Of a stretch of 55,669 nucleotides of DNA, positions 7,599 to 15,946 are shown piece by piece. The stretch lies in assembly GCA_012514505.1 (NCBI GenBank), contig JAAZAD010000053.1, forward strand, positions 1 to 55,669, given 5' to 3'. The stretch's first letter is position 1. The number at the start of each line of letters is the position of its first letter. The translations under genes were made by a program, and so were the position numbers. The notes below the pieces were generated by a model that worked only from the letters and a program-made list of their open reading frames with translations, was not told the DNA's origin and did not search any database. The DNA comes from Rhodococcus sp. (in: high G+C Gram-positive bacteria). GTDB lineage: Bacteria; Actinomycetota; Actinomycetes; Mycobacteriales; Mycobacteriaceae.

Positions 7599-8831
7599 TC
7601 ATCGACGCAGCTGATCGCGCCGCCTCGTCAGGTATGCCCGTTCGGCGAGATTCTCGGTGGCGGCTATGGCGTCGTCGTATGCCGACCGTGCTTCGGCGCT
7701 GCGGCCGAGCCTGCGCATCAGGTCGGCGCGGGTGGCGTGCCAGGCGTGATAGCCGTCGAGCGGGAGGCTGTCGACGATTGCCAGTGCCACGTGCGGTCCG
7801 TCGAGTTCGGCGACGGCCACGGCGCGGTTGAGCGCCACGATCGGGGTCGGTTCGACCGCATACAGCTGGTCGTAGAGCGCGACTATCTGGTCCCAATCGG
7901 TGTCGCGGGCATCGGCCGCATCGGTGTGGACGGCGTTGATCGCCGCCATGATCTGATAGCGCCCCGGCCGGTCCTCGCCCGCCGCCACCCTGGCCAGACA
8001 TTCACGCACGAGCGCATGACCTTCGGTGATGAGGGTCCGGTCCCACGAGCCACGGTCCTGCTCGTCGAGTATGACCAACTCCCCAGCCGCGAAGCGGGAT
8101 TTGCTGCGCGCCTCGATCAACAGCATCAGCGCGAGCAGCCCGGCCACCTCGCCCTCGTCGGGCAGTAGCTGCCGGATGATGCGCCCCAACCGGATCGCCT
8201 CCGCTGTCAGTTCGCCGCGCTGGGGATCTTCGCCCGCACCCGGAAGGTAGCCCTCGTTGAATACCAGGTAGATGACCGTCAGTACGCCACCCAGCCGGTC
8301 GGTGACGTCGTCGCGGTCGGGTACACGGAACGGAATGTGCGCGGCCTTGATCTTGGCCTTGGCGCGGGTGATGCGCTGCGCCATCGTCTTTTCGGCGACG
8401 AGGAACGCGCGCGCAATTTCCGGGACGGTCAGCCCGCCGAGCAATCGCAGGGTCAGGGCAACGCGTGCCTCCGGGGCGAGCGCGGGGTGGCAGCAGGTGA
8501 AGAGCAGCCGCAGCCGGTCGTCCTCGACCAGGCCGGTGGGTTCGTGTGGGGTGGGGTCGTCGATGAGCATGGCTGCCTGATATTTCCGCTCGCGCAGGGA
8601 TTCTCGACGGATCTTGTCGATGGCCCGGTTGCCGGCGGTGGTCGTCAGCCACGCGCCCGGGTTGGGCGGTATGCCGTCGGCCGGCCACCGCTCGATGGCG
8701 GTGAGCAGGGCCTCGGCCGCAGCGTCCTCGGCGATGTCGAGATCACCGAAGCGACGCGCGAGCGAGGCCACCACCCGGCCGTACTCCTCGCGGTAGATCC
8801 GATCGATCTCTGCTCGCAGGTCTGTGCTCAT
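7599..8831 (-). CDS. ECF42-like RNA polymerase sigma factor with C-terminal extension
   Basis: A 410-residue sigma factor. Region 2 (IYREEYGRVVASLARRFGDL, then DKIRRESLRERKY) and region 4 (GLTVPEIARAFLVAEKTMAQ) occupy the first 180 residues. A long helical C-terminal extension follows, of the DUF6596/TPR-like type found in the ECF42 group. In that group the extension, rather than an anti-sigma factor, is thought to control activity. ATG at 8831 overlaps the stop of the YCII gene by four bases (ATGA), so translation is coupled; a longer frame to 8870 would overlap that gene more. Linkage to a DGPF/YCII protein is characteristic of ECF42. The regulon is unknown. Confidence 0.85.
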   Translation of the reverse strand: MSTDLRAEIDRIYREEYGRVVASLARRFGDLDIAEDAAAEALLTAIERWPADGIPPNPGAWLTTTAGNRAIDKIRRESLRERKYQAAMLIDDPTPHEPTGLVEDDRLRLLFTCCHPALAPEARVALTLRLLGGLTVPEIARAFLVAEKTMAQRITRAKAKIKAAHIPFRVPDRDDVTDRLGGVLTVIYLVFNEGYLPGAGEDPQRGELTAEAIRLGRIIRQLLPDEGEVAGLLALMLLIEARSKSRFAAGELVILDEQDRGSWDRTLITEGHALVRECLARVAAGEDRPGRYQIMAAINAVHTDAADARDTDWDQIVALYDQLYAVEPTPIVALNRAVAVAELDGPHVALAIVDSLPLDGYHAWHATRADLMRRLGRSAEARSAYDDAIAATENLAERAYLTRRRDQLRR

Positions 8832-9175
8832 GCGCCGTCGAACGGACGGATCTCGATCCGCTGCTCGCACACCTTCGACGCCCTCGCCGCGATCTTCAGG
8901 ACGGCATCGAGATCGGGTGCCTCCACGACCCAGAATCCGCCGAGAAACTCCTTGGTCTCCTGAAACGGTCCGTCGGTGACGGTCACGTCCGTGCCGGTGC
9001 CGTCGACCGTGGTGGCGGACTCTGGGCGGCCGAGCCCGCCCGCGAACACCCAGGCGCCCTCGGCTTTGAGTTCGTCGTTGAACTTCTCGGTGGCATCGAA
9101 CTGCGGCTGCGCTTCTTCGAGCGGAATGTCGTAAACGCTGGCGTCGACGACTACCGAAAGCAGGTACTGCGTCAT
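8828..9175 (-). CDS. YCII-related (DGPF) domain protein
   Basis: A 115-residue protein with the YCII/DGPF signature: MTQYLLSVVVD at the start, a glycine-rich AGGLGRPESATTV strand, then VTDGPFQETKEFLGGFWVVE, which holds the DGPF motif near residue 68. These are small dimeric alpha-beta barrel proteins. In many actinobacteria they are encoded directly upstream of an ECF42 sigma factor, as here with an ATGA overlap. A sensing or small-molecule role is inferred for the pair, but the ligand and reaction are unknown. Confidence 0.85.
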   Translation of the reverse strand: MTQYLLSVVVDASVYDIPLEEAQPQFDATEKFNDELKAEGAWVFAGGLGRPESATTVDGTGTDVTVTDGPFQETKEFLGGFWVVEAPDLDAVLKIAARASKVCEQRIEIRPFDGA

Positions 9176-9299
9176 GTCGGTTTCCCTTCTTCGCTGGGCG
9201 GCCGATTAGCTGCCTCTACCCACTCCACGAACGGTTCGTCCCGGATACGACAACCCACACCGAGATTCCCGAAGCTTCTTGAATCATCGCTTCAACGGT

Positions 9300-10496
9300 C
9301 TATCCCCGGCGGCGTTTGGCGCGGGCAGCGAATTCGTCCAGCATCCGGACCACTTCCGTAGCCTGCCAGATTCGGTTCCGTCGTCCGTGAGTGATTTGGG
9401 TGAGAACCCCCGCCGCTACCAACCGGTCGATCGCGATCTGGGCGTTGGCGCCGGTGACTCCGAGGGTGGACGCGACGAGTTTGCCGTCCACAACCGGTTG
9501 ACGAAGAAGGAGGTCTGCCAACCGATGCACCGCCGAGTCTCGTCGTGCGACCACCTGGTTGCGCCAGTCGGCACGAACTGACTCCAGGTCGCGGACGAGT
9601 ACGCGACCATTGGCGACGGCAGCGAATGACGCGTCCACGATCGAACGCACGATCGGCTCCATGTTTCCCGCCCGGTATTCGCCGAGCGCCTCGAAATACT
9701 GTGTGGTGTCGTGGAGTAGGCCCGCAGATACCGGAACGGCAACACTCTGCGTGAGTTGACCACCGCGCAGCATTGCCTGAATCAGTGCACGACCGACACG
9801 CCCATTGCCATCCGGGAAGGGGTGGATGGTTTCGAACTGCGCATGTGCGATCGAGATCTGTGCCACCACCGGCAGATCGACCCGATCGGCGAACGTAACC
9901 AAGTCGTCGATCAGTTCGGGAACCCGTACGTGATGCGGTGGTACGAACTGAGCGGTGTGCGGCCCGAGATTTCCGCCACCGATCCATACCTGCTCCTGGC
10001 GCCATCGGCCGGCAATGCTCGGATCGCTGTGTTCGAGCAGCGCCTGATGCATCCGCAGAATCGCCTCCGCATCGATCGAATCGGACAACTCCAGGGCAGC
10101 TTGCATCGCCCTGACATTTCCCACGATCAGCCGGGCGTTCCGCGAGGCGTGCTCGCCGAGTTCGGCCAACGCGATCTGTCGTGCCCCACTCGTAAGATTC
10201 TCGATCTCCGAACTCGACGCACTCTCGGTGCGAAGCAGGATCGACGCGAACGGAGCGGTGATATGACCGACCTCGACGTCGAAACGGGTTAGTTCCATCG
10301 CCGCTTCCTCCGCCAGTGCGTGCAACTCGGTGCTCATCGAGATGGACTGGTGCGCGATGAGGGGCGGTACAGCGGCTTGATAAGGGCCGGAGGTCAAACG
10401 ACGTTCGCGCCGGGACCCGTATTCGGAGATGGCATCCCATGGGTGTCGCTCGTAGCCGACGGGCGGCCACGAGCGAGTGCTGTCACCCGATGACAT
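9300..10496 (-). CDS. Fic family protein (AMPylase-like) with built-in inhibitory motif
   Basis: A 398-residue protein of the Fic/DOC superfamily, which usually transfers AMP to a hydroxyl side chain of a target protein. The active-site loop HPFPDGNGRVGR (residues 225-236) is complete, including the catalytic His and the phosphate-binding residues. SSEIEN at residues 95-100 fits the inhibitory (S/T)xxxE(G/N) helix placed before the Fic core in class II proteins, so no separate antitoxin is needed. The C-terminus contains a winged-helix segment (LVASTLGVTGANAQIAIDRL). ATG 10496 is preceded by GGTGGA. The target is unknown, and the gene stands alone. Confidence 0.9.
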   Translation of the reverse strand: MSSGDSTRSWPPVGYERHPWDAISEYGSRRERRLTSGPYQAAVPPLIAHQSISMSTELHALAEEAAMELTRFDVEVGHITAPFASILLRTESASSSEIENLTSGARQIALAELGEHASRNARLIVGNVRAMQAALELSDSIDAEAILRMHQALLEHSDPSIAGRWRQEQVWIGGGNLGPHTAQFVPPHHVRVPELIDDLVTFADRVDLPVVAQISIAHAQFETIHPFPDGNGRVGRALIQAMLRGGQLTQSVAVPVSAGLLHDTTQYFEALGEYRAGNMEPIVRSIVDASFAAVANGRVLVRDLESVRADWRNQVVARRDSAVHRLADLLLRQPVVDGKLVASTLGVTGANAQIAIDRLVAAGVLTQITHGRRNRIWQATEVVRMLDEFAARAKRRRG

Positions 10497-10565
10497 TCCA
10501 CCAGCATGCCATTGGATAACCCTCTAAGCAATGGTATGGATCTGAGCTAGCGGTCGTTTGACCGG

Positions 10566-11042
10566 TCACAGCTCGCGCAAGTAGCAGAGCATTCGGTAGT
10601 CAGTGCCGGGCTGGATGTTCACGAATCCATGCCGTTCGTAGAAGCGGCGGGTGTCGGTGTCGATTTCGTCGACGTTGATGTGCATTTCGATCGCCCCGCG
10701 GCCGGTGACGTCAGTAAGTGCCGCGGTGAGAATCTTGGTGCCGATACCGTTGTCTCGCAACGCCGGGCGAACATACAGCTCCTCGAGCTGTGCAAGCGGT
10801 CCGTCGCCGTACGGGGTGGGTCGCAATGTCAGATATGCGAATCCGACGGCATCTTCGTGATCGAACGCCAGCACAACCAGTACGTCGTCACGGGTCAGCA
10901 ACCACTCGAATCGTGACGCGAACTCCTCGGCGGAGGGTGTGGGCGAATCGAACTCGGTGTTGAAGTCGTACAACAACCGCCCGACCACAGCGGCATCCGC
11001 TGTGGTCGCGCGGCGAACTTCGAACTCCTGAGACCGACTCAT
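10566..11042 (-). CDS. GNAT family N-acetyltransferase
   Basis: A protein of about 158 residues with the GNAT fold: FEVRRATTADAAVVGRLLYD at the N-terminus, a central strand VGFAYLTLRPTPY, and the acetyl-CoA loop LYVRPALRDNGIGTKILTAA corresponding to the R/Q-x-x-G-x-G/A motif. It closes with DTDTRRFYERHGF. ATG 11042 has GGAGG five bases upstream; a TTG at 11063 would overlap the upstream stop codon. It lies 18 bases after the SDR gene and is probably cotranscribed with it. The acceptor substrate is unknown. Confidence 0.85.
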   Translation of the reverse strand: MSRSQEFEVRRATTADAAVVGRLLYDFNTEFDSPTPSAEEFASRFEWLLTRDDVLVVLAFDHEDAVGFAYLTLRPTPYGDGPLAQLEELYVRPALRDNGIGTKILTAALTDVTGRGAIEMHINVDEIDTDTRRFYERHGFVNIQPGTDYRMLCYLREL

Positions 11043-11059
11043 ACCGTCCTCCATTCGAC

Positions 11060-11749
11060 TCAACTCGCTGTCGACACCGCAATCGATGCGCCGACGTGCT
11101 CGTCTTTCTCGACGGAGTCCGCCAGAACCCGACCCACGGCTTTCCGCGAGACCTTCCGCACCGCGACTTCGCCTGTAGTGGACACGAATTCCTTGTCCGC
11201 GACGGAGTCGTCGGTGAGGTAGATGGGTTGCACGATAGTCCAGACGACGCCGCTCTCGCGGACGATCGATTCCTGCACACCGTGGTCAGCCGCTTGTTGC
11301 TTGATGAACACCGCGAAGAACAGTCGATCTTTGAGGCTCAGCCGATCGGAGGTTTCCCCGACGCCATAGGTGCTCTGCACGACGAGGCGCCGCACCCCTC
11401 TGTGCTTCATCGCGGCCACAACATTTCGCGTTCCCCGCGAGCGGACGTCCAGGGCGGTATGTGCGGGGCCGAGCAGGCGCACTCGCATGACGTTCTCGCT
11501 GATGCCCAGCGTGACGACGACCGCGTCCTGCCCCGCCACGGCGTTCTCGACGGCACGTGCATCGGTGACGTCGCCGTCGATGGTGCGCAGATCGCCCTGC
11601 CCAGACCCGCCCTGCCCTGTTTCGCCCTGCCCCGTTTCGAGTTCGCTGGCGTGGCGCGAGAACGCTGTCACCGAATGTTCGCGCCCCAGCAATTCCGCCA
11701 CGACGGCGCGTCCACAGCCACCGGTCGCCCCGACTACGAGAACCTTCAT
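11060..11749 (-). CDS. NAD(P)-binding SDR-like (NmrA/atypical) protein
   Basis: A 229-residue Rossmann-fold protein. The dinucleotide-binding motif is KVLVVGATGGCGRAVVAELL at the very N-terminus, then DGDVTDARAVENAV and VVTLGISENV, as in NAD(P)H-binding atypical SDRs. Residues 40-52 hold a small repeat (GQG three times at five-residue spacing) encoded by a CCCTGCCC-rich stretch, probably a local expansion in a surface loop. ATG 11749 sits directly before the Rossmann strand. The gene is divergent from an AraC-family activator at 11821 and was probably placed under its control. The substrate is unknown. Confidence 0.8.
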   Translation of the reverse strand: MKVLVVGATGGCGRAVVAELLGREHSVTAFSRHASELETGQGETGQGGSGQGDLRTIDGDVTDARAVENAVAGQDAVVVTLGISENVMRVRLLGPAHTALDVRSRGTRNVVAAMKHRGVRRLVVQSTYGVGETSDRLSLKDRLFFAVFIKQQAADHGVQESIVRESGVVWTIVQPIYLTDDSVADKEFVSTTGEVAVRKVSRKAVGRVLADSVEKDEHVGASIAVSTAS

Positions 11750-11820
11750 GACTTCTCTCCTTCGAACGAATCCTTGGTTTGGGGATACATCCACGCTAAG
11801 CAGCATTGTCAGGATGTTCT

Positions 11821-12825
11821 ATGACGCATACGCTGGATTACATGTCGATTCGTCCAGAGGGAGTGGAGCCGTGGTTGCCGCGTGACCCGCTCGCCGAAGC
11901 GTTGTACTTGGTGCGCATGCGTGGGGTGTTCTACTCGCACACCGAGGCCACCGGCCCGTGGGGACTCGAGATACCACCGTTCGAGAACTGTCTGTCGTTC
12001 CATGTGGTGACGCGTGGCGGTTGCTGGCTCGAGCGTGACGGGCAGGCGCCCGTGTATCTGCGCGCCGGCGACCTCGCACTCGTCCCGCACGGGCGTGGGC
12101 ACCTGCTCCGCAGTCACCCCGGCGCCGCCATCGACGGCCGCGTCGACGTGATGCCGCAACAGATGGTGAGCGAGCATTACTCCCTGTTGCGCTGCGGCGG
12201 AGGCGGTGCACCGTCCACTCTCATCTGCGGGGTTGTCAGCTTCGAGCAACCGGCCGTCGGACGCCTGCTCGACGTGCTGCCGTCGCTGATACATATCGAC
12301 ACCTCCGACGAACGCGACTCACGGATCGCCGACACCCTCCGGCTGATGGCGACCGAACTAGGGCGCCTGCGCCCCGGCGGGGAAGCGGTCACCACTCGGC
12401 TCGCCGACATCCTCGTCATCGAGGCGATACGGACCTGGCTGGCAGACGATGCGGCTGCCGGAACCGGCTGGCTCGGCGCGCTGCAGGACCCGCAACTCGG
12501 CCAGGCCATCGCCGCGATCCATCGAGCCCCGGGCAACGAGTGGACAGTCGAATCCCTTGCGCGCGAGGCCGCCATGTCTCGCTCCGCGTTCGCGGCGCGG
12601 TTCACCGAACTCGTCGGCGAATCGGCCATGCGGTACGTCACCCGCTGCCGGATGGACGTCGCACGTTCGCGCCTCGAACGTGGCGACACCACGGTCGCCG
12701 CCGTCGCCACCGAGCTCGGCTACCTGTCCGAGGCGTCGTTCAGCCGTGCGTTCACCCGTACCGTCGGCAGCTCGCCGGGTGCCGTCCGCCGCGCAGGAAA
12801 GTCACTTGTCGGTATGCCCCACTGA
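11821..12825 (+). CDS. AraC-family transcriptional regulator with cupin sensor
   Basis: A 334-residue regulator. The N-terminal 170 residues form a cupin-like sensor (FENCLSFHVVTRGGCWLERD; LRAGDLALVPHGRGH), as in the AraC-binding/cupin_6 group. The C-terminus has two HTH motifs (TVESLAREAAMSRSAFAARF and TVAAVATELGYLSEASFSRA) followed by the usual GSSPGAVRR end. ATG 11821 is preceded by AGGA; an internal ATG at 11842 is a less likely start. The short gap to the divergent SDR gene suggests it controls SDR and GNAT expression. The effector is unknown. Confidence 0.85.
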   Translation: MTHTLDYMSIRPEGVEPWLPRDPLAEALYLVRMRGVFYSHTEATGPWGLEIPPFENCLSFHVVTRGGCWLERDGQAPVYLRAGDLALVPHGRGHLLRSHPGAAIDGRVDVMPQQMVSEHYSLLRCGGGGAPSTLICGVVSFEQPAVGRLLDVLPSLIHIDTSDERDSRIADTLRLMATELGRLRPGGEAVTTRLADILVIEAIRTWLADDAAAGTGWLGALQDPQLGQAIAAIHRAPGNEWTVESLAREAAMSRSAFAARFTELVGESAMRYVTRCRMDVARSRLERGDTTVAAVATELGYLSEASFSRAFTRTVGSSPGAVRRAGKSLVGMPH

Positions 12826-12874
12826 CCTGTGGAAAACTCCGCGGCGCCGGACGGTGAGCTGGCACGATTTGGAT

Positions 12875-13804
12875 ATGACCGCGGAATCTCGAGCATTCGT
12901 CTTCGCGCCTTCTCCACTGCTGACCGTGACCATCGAGGCTGCCTCCGACGGCGGCACAGAATTGCATGTGCACGCCGGTGGGCAGGGATTCTGGATAGCC
13001 CGGATGGCGGTGAGTCTGGGTCTGAAGGTCACGCTGTGCGGGGTGTTCGGCGGCGAGACCGGCGCCATTCTCCACGACATCGTCAAGGGGGAGGGGATCG
13101 ACGTTCGGGCGATCGAAACCTCTGGGGAGAACGGCTCCTACGTGCACGATCGCAGAGGGGGCGAGCGGGAACACCTCGCCGACGTGACACCGGCGGTACT
13201 GACACGTCACGAGGTCGACGACCTGTTCGGGGTGTCGTTGACGGAGGGCATGAAGGCCGATGTGGCCATTCTGGGCGGCCCCCACCACGACTGTGCGCTG
13301 CCCGCGGATTCGTACACCCGGCTGGCCGGTGACCTACAGGCCCTCGGCATTCCGGTGGTCGCGGACCTGTCCGGCCCCACCATGACCGCAGCCCTGGCCG
13401 GTGGGCTGACGCTACTCAAGGTGAGCCACGAAGACCTGATCGAAGACGGCCGGGCGAAATCCGAGAAGCCCGCCGAGCTGATCCGCGCCATGAGAGAACT
13501 AGAATCCGAGGGTGCCCGCACCGTCGTGCTCTCCCGGGCCGGTGATCCTGCGTTCGCCCTCATCGACGGCGAGGTGTGGGAGGTGAGTGCGCCGTCGTTG
13601 ACGTTGGTCGATCATCGTGGTGCGGGCGACTCCATGACAGCCGGTAGCGCGGCTGCCCTGGGGCAAGGAAATTCTGTGCAGGAAGCGCTGAGACTCGGTG
13701 CCGCCGCGGGTGCCGCCAACGTCACCCGCCGCGGTTTGGCGACCGCGCAGCGGGATCTCGTCCACCAGCTCGCCGAGCAGGTCCGCGTCGAGCGCAGGAA
13801 GTGA
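12875..13804 (+). CDS. PfkB-family carbohydrate/nucleoside kinase
   Basis: A 309-residue ribokinase-like kinase. The N-terminal substrate-side motif is GGQGFWIARMAVSLGLKVTL, and the C-terminal ATP/catalytic motif is VDHRGAGDSMTAGSAAALGQ, where GAGDS carries the catalytic Asp and anion hole. The structure resembles 1-phosphofructokinase and other PfkB sugar kinases. The track-longest frame starts far upstream, but homology begins at ATG 12875. The ribosome binding site is weak. It lies six bases before surE and is very likely cotranscribed with it. A kinase paired with a phosphatase is notable; the substrate is unassigned. Confidence 0.8.
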   Translation: MTAESRAFVFAPSPLLTVTIEAASDGGTELHVHAGGQGFWIARMAVSLGLKVTLCGVFGGETGAILHDIVKGEGIDVRAIETSGENGSYVHDRRGGEREHLADVTPAVLTRHEVDDLFGVSLTEGMKADVAILGGPHHDCALPADSYTRLAGDLQALGIPVVADLSGPTMTAALAGGLTLLKVSHEDLIEDGRAKSEKPAELIRAMRELESEGARTVVLSRAGDPAFALIDGEVWEVSAPSLTLVDHRGAGDSMTAGSAAALGQGNSVQEALRLGAAAGAANVTRRGLATAQRDLVHQLAEQVRVERRK

Positions 13805-13810
13805 TCGGCC

Positions 13811-14572
13811 GTGCGGACACTGATCACCAACGACGACGGGGTGGACAGCCGCGGCCTGTCGGTACTTGCGACGGTGGCGAATACGAGCAGTTTGGATGAC
13901 ATCCACGTGGCCGCACCACACACCGAGTGCAGTGGCAGCAGTGCGTCGCTGTACGGACGTGAAGAGTACGGGCGCCTGAGCATCTCGCCGCGTGAGCTGC
14001 CCGGTCTTCCGGAACTCGGGGTGCGTGCCGTCGAGGCATCTCCGGCGCTGATCGCGTTCGTCGCAGCCCATGGTGCATTCGGCCCGCCGCCGACCGTGGT
14101 GTTGTCCGGCATCAATCACGGACCCAACACCGGCCGGGCGATTCTGCACTCAGGCACGGTGGGGGCGGCCCTCACCGCCGCTGCGCACGGCGCACTCGCG
14201 ATGGCGGTGTCCTTGGCCGCCGCCGACCCACACCATTGGGACACCGCCGAGGCCGTCACTGCACGGGCACTCGACTGGCTCCTCGCGCACGGAACCCCCG
14301 GAACCGTGCTGAACATCAACATCCCCGACCTCCCGCTCTCGCAGTTGCGTGGTCTGCGCGCGGCGTCGCTCGCCGCCTCCGGGGCCGTCCAGGCCGACAT
14401 CGGGGAGACGGGCGACGACTTCGTCACCATCAGCTACAGCGAGGTCGAACCCGACCAGAGCGTCGACACCGACGCCGGACTACTCGCCCGGGGGTGGGCG
14501 ACCGCCACCGTCCTGCGCGGCCCGTGCCCCGCAGACGACGTCGACCTCGCCGCCTTTCCCACTGCCCTGTGA
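13811..14572 (+). CDS. surE: 5'/3'-nucleotidase SurE family
   Basis: A 253-residue acid phosphatase of the SurE family, which removes phosphate from nucleoside 5'- or 3'-monophosphates using a divalent metal. The metal site TNDDG is at residues 6-10 (ITNDDGVDSRG). The conserved block SGINHGPNTGRAILHSGTVG follows at about residue 98, and a NINIPDLP segment near 160. GTG 13811 is the only start that keeps the N-terminal metal motif. It is coupled to the preceding PfkB kinase gene. Differences from canonical SurE in the middle may indicate another phosphoester substrate. Confidence 0.85.
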   Translation: MRTLITNDDGVDSRGLSVLATVANTSSLDDIHVAAPHTECSGSSASLYGREEYGRLSISPRELPGLPELGVRAVEASPALIAFVAAHGAFGPPPTVVLSGINHGPNTGRAILHSGTVGAALTAAAHGALAMAVSLAAADPHHWDTAEAVTARALDWLLAHGTPGTVLNINIPDLPLSQLRGLRAASLAASGAVQADIGETGDDFVTISYSEVEPDQSVDTDAGLLARGWATATVLRGPCPADDVDLAAFPTAL

Positions 14573-14588
14573 TTGCCGAAACCCCAGC

Positions 14589-15227
14589 TCACCGGAGATT
14601 GTCACGAAATGTGGGCAGGCCGGGCCCCGACAGCTGATCGAGATACGCTTCCCGACCGGCCATGGCCATGACCAGCGCCAAGACCGGCCCGGTGACGTCC
14701 AGGCCGGTGCCGGCAGCGAACGGCGCGTCGTCGGCGGTCAGGTGCACGCCCACGGTGCGCGTTTTGCTCTGTACGGCAAAGTCTCGTTGTGCGAAGAATT
14801 CGGCCACGGGTATGAGCGCGTCGACACTGGGGGTGTGGGTGAGTCCGAGCGGCTGACGGATGTCCTGTGCGTGCACGACGATTTCGCCGAGGTAGGCGGG
14901 GGTGTGACCGGACGGCGCGGTGGTGCTGTCGACGATGCTCCGAAACCGCCGCAGGGTGTCGGCCGGGCTGCTGCCACGATATTCGTCCAACCTGCGCTGG
15001 TTGTGAACATCGGGATCGAATCGCGCCCCGATCATGCTGCGCAGCCAACGCCACTGGTTCGTGCTGGCAGCGGCGATCAGGTGGGCCGTCACTTCCTCGA
15101 CGGTCCACTCGCCGCACAGGGTTCGGGAATGCCATTGCTCTTCGGTCAGTTGGGCGAGGTCGTCGGCCAGGGCCATCCGTTCGGCACGAGCCAACGCCCA
15201 CAGGTCTGCATCTGGTCGGCTCGTCAT
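14589..15227 (-). CDS. Maleylpyruvate isomerase family, mycothiol-dependent-type protein (copy 2)
   Basis: A 212-residue DinB/MDMPI-fold protein. The N-terminal four-helix bundle has RTLCGEWTVEEVTAHLIAAA, whose CxxWxVxDxxAHL-type motif contains the first metal-binding His. Later segments GEIVVHAQDIRQPLGL supply the other metal residues. Members use mycothiol or another low-molecular-weight thiol for isomerisation or transfer. ATG 15227 overlaps the stop of the paralogous upstream gene by four bases, so both are translated together. The substrate is not evident. Confidence 0.8.
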   Translation of the reverse strand: MTSRPDADLWALARAERMALADDLAQLTEEQWHSRTLCGEWTVEEVTAHLIAAASTNQWRWLRSMIGARFDPDVHNQRRLDEYRGSSPADTLRRFRSIVDSTTAPSGHTPAYLGEIVVHAQDIRQPLGLTHTPSVDALIPVAEFFAQRDFAVQSKTRTVGVHLTADDAPFAAGTGLDVTGPVLALVMAMAGREAYLDQLSGPGLPTFRDNLR

Positions 15228-15853
15228 GAGAATCCGTGTCCTGTCGACGTTTCGGTAAACCTGTCCGCCGGCACCGGGCGACCGGAGACGGCGAGCAGCA
15301 GATCGATCGCGTCGGCCTCGACGGGTTCTCCGGTGCCCCATGTCGTGCCGGTTGTTTTGTCGATCAGTTGCAGGCCCGCGGCGCGTTCGCGTCCGCCACC
15401 GAATCCGACCTTGGTGCGCAGCTGATAGTCCATGGCCTGAGTGATCGCCGACGGCGGGTACTTTCCGGCGATGCCGAGTGGGCGCCGAATGTCCTCCCCG
15501 TGCACGATTGCCTCGACCAGTCGGGTCGCGAGGTTCGCCGGCGGTGTTCTGGTCGAATCGGCCGCTGCGGACAGCTCACGAAGTGTGTCGAGTGGGTCTA
15601 GGCATTTCGCCCGCGCGATGCCCTTGTCGTTGGCGCGATCGAAGTTTCCCCTCGCGGTGACCATGTCCCGGATGAAGGTCAGACGTCCGGTTTTGGCGGA
15701 GTCCACCAGGTGTGCGAGCACATCGTGGACCGTCCAGCCCGGGCAGAGTGACGCGGTGCCCCACAGCTCGTCGTCCAGATCGGCCAAGTCCGCGGCGAGA
15801 CGATGTCGCTCGTCGTGCACTACCTGCCAGATCGCTGCTGGCGACTTCTTCAT
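15224..15853 (-). CDS. Maleylpyruvate isomerase family, mycothiol-dependent-type protein (copy 1)
   Basis: A 209-residue paralogue of the next gene, with ASLCPGWTVHDVLAHLVDSA in the N-terminal bundle and VEAIVHGEDIRRPLGI as the second metal-binding segment. The C-terminal half adds a small domain (AAGLQLIDKTTGTTWGTGEP). It is the first gene of a two-gene operon divergent from an HxlR regulator that probably controls it. The tandem duplication is old: the two proteins share motifs but differ in most positions. A role in thiol-dependent detoxification is a reasonable inference only. Confidence 0.8.
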   Translation of the reverse strand: MKKSPAAIWQVVHDERHRLAADLADLDDELWGTASLCPGWTVHDVLAHLVDSAKTGRLTFIRDMVTARGNFDRANDKGIARAKCLDPLDTLRELSAAADSTRTPPANLATRLVEAIVHGEDIRRPLGIAGKYPPSAITQAMDYQLRTKVGFGGGRERAAGLQLIDKTTGTTWGTGEPVEADAIDLLLAVSGRPVPADRFTETSTGHGFS

Positions 15854-15905
15854 CGCGGGGCTCCTCGAGTGGGACGATCACGGACGATCAGATCTCCACT
15901 ACGAA

Positions 15906-15940
15906 TACTAGAGTGCGCACTACACTATTAGTAGTAAAAT
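15906..15940. promoter_or_regulatory. Operator/promoter between the isomerase pair and hxlR
   Basis: AGTGCGCACT (15912-15921) is a perfect 10-bp palindrome flanked by TACTA (15906-15910) and TAGTA (15929-15933). On the plus strand a -10 box TAAAAT (15935-15940) lies exactly 6 bases before the ATG at 15947, which suggests a leaderless hxlR transcript. TAGT/ACTA half-sites fit known HxlR-type operators. Confidence 0.55.
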
Positions 15941-15946
15941 CAGAGA

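Noticed and set aside
10497-10565. CCATTG...CAATGG inverted repeat upstream of the Fic gene
   Set aside because: Arms of only six bases with a 14-base gap; too weak to call an operator, though it overlaps possible promoter elements.
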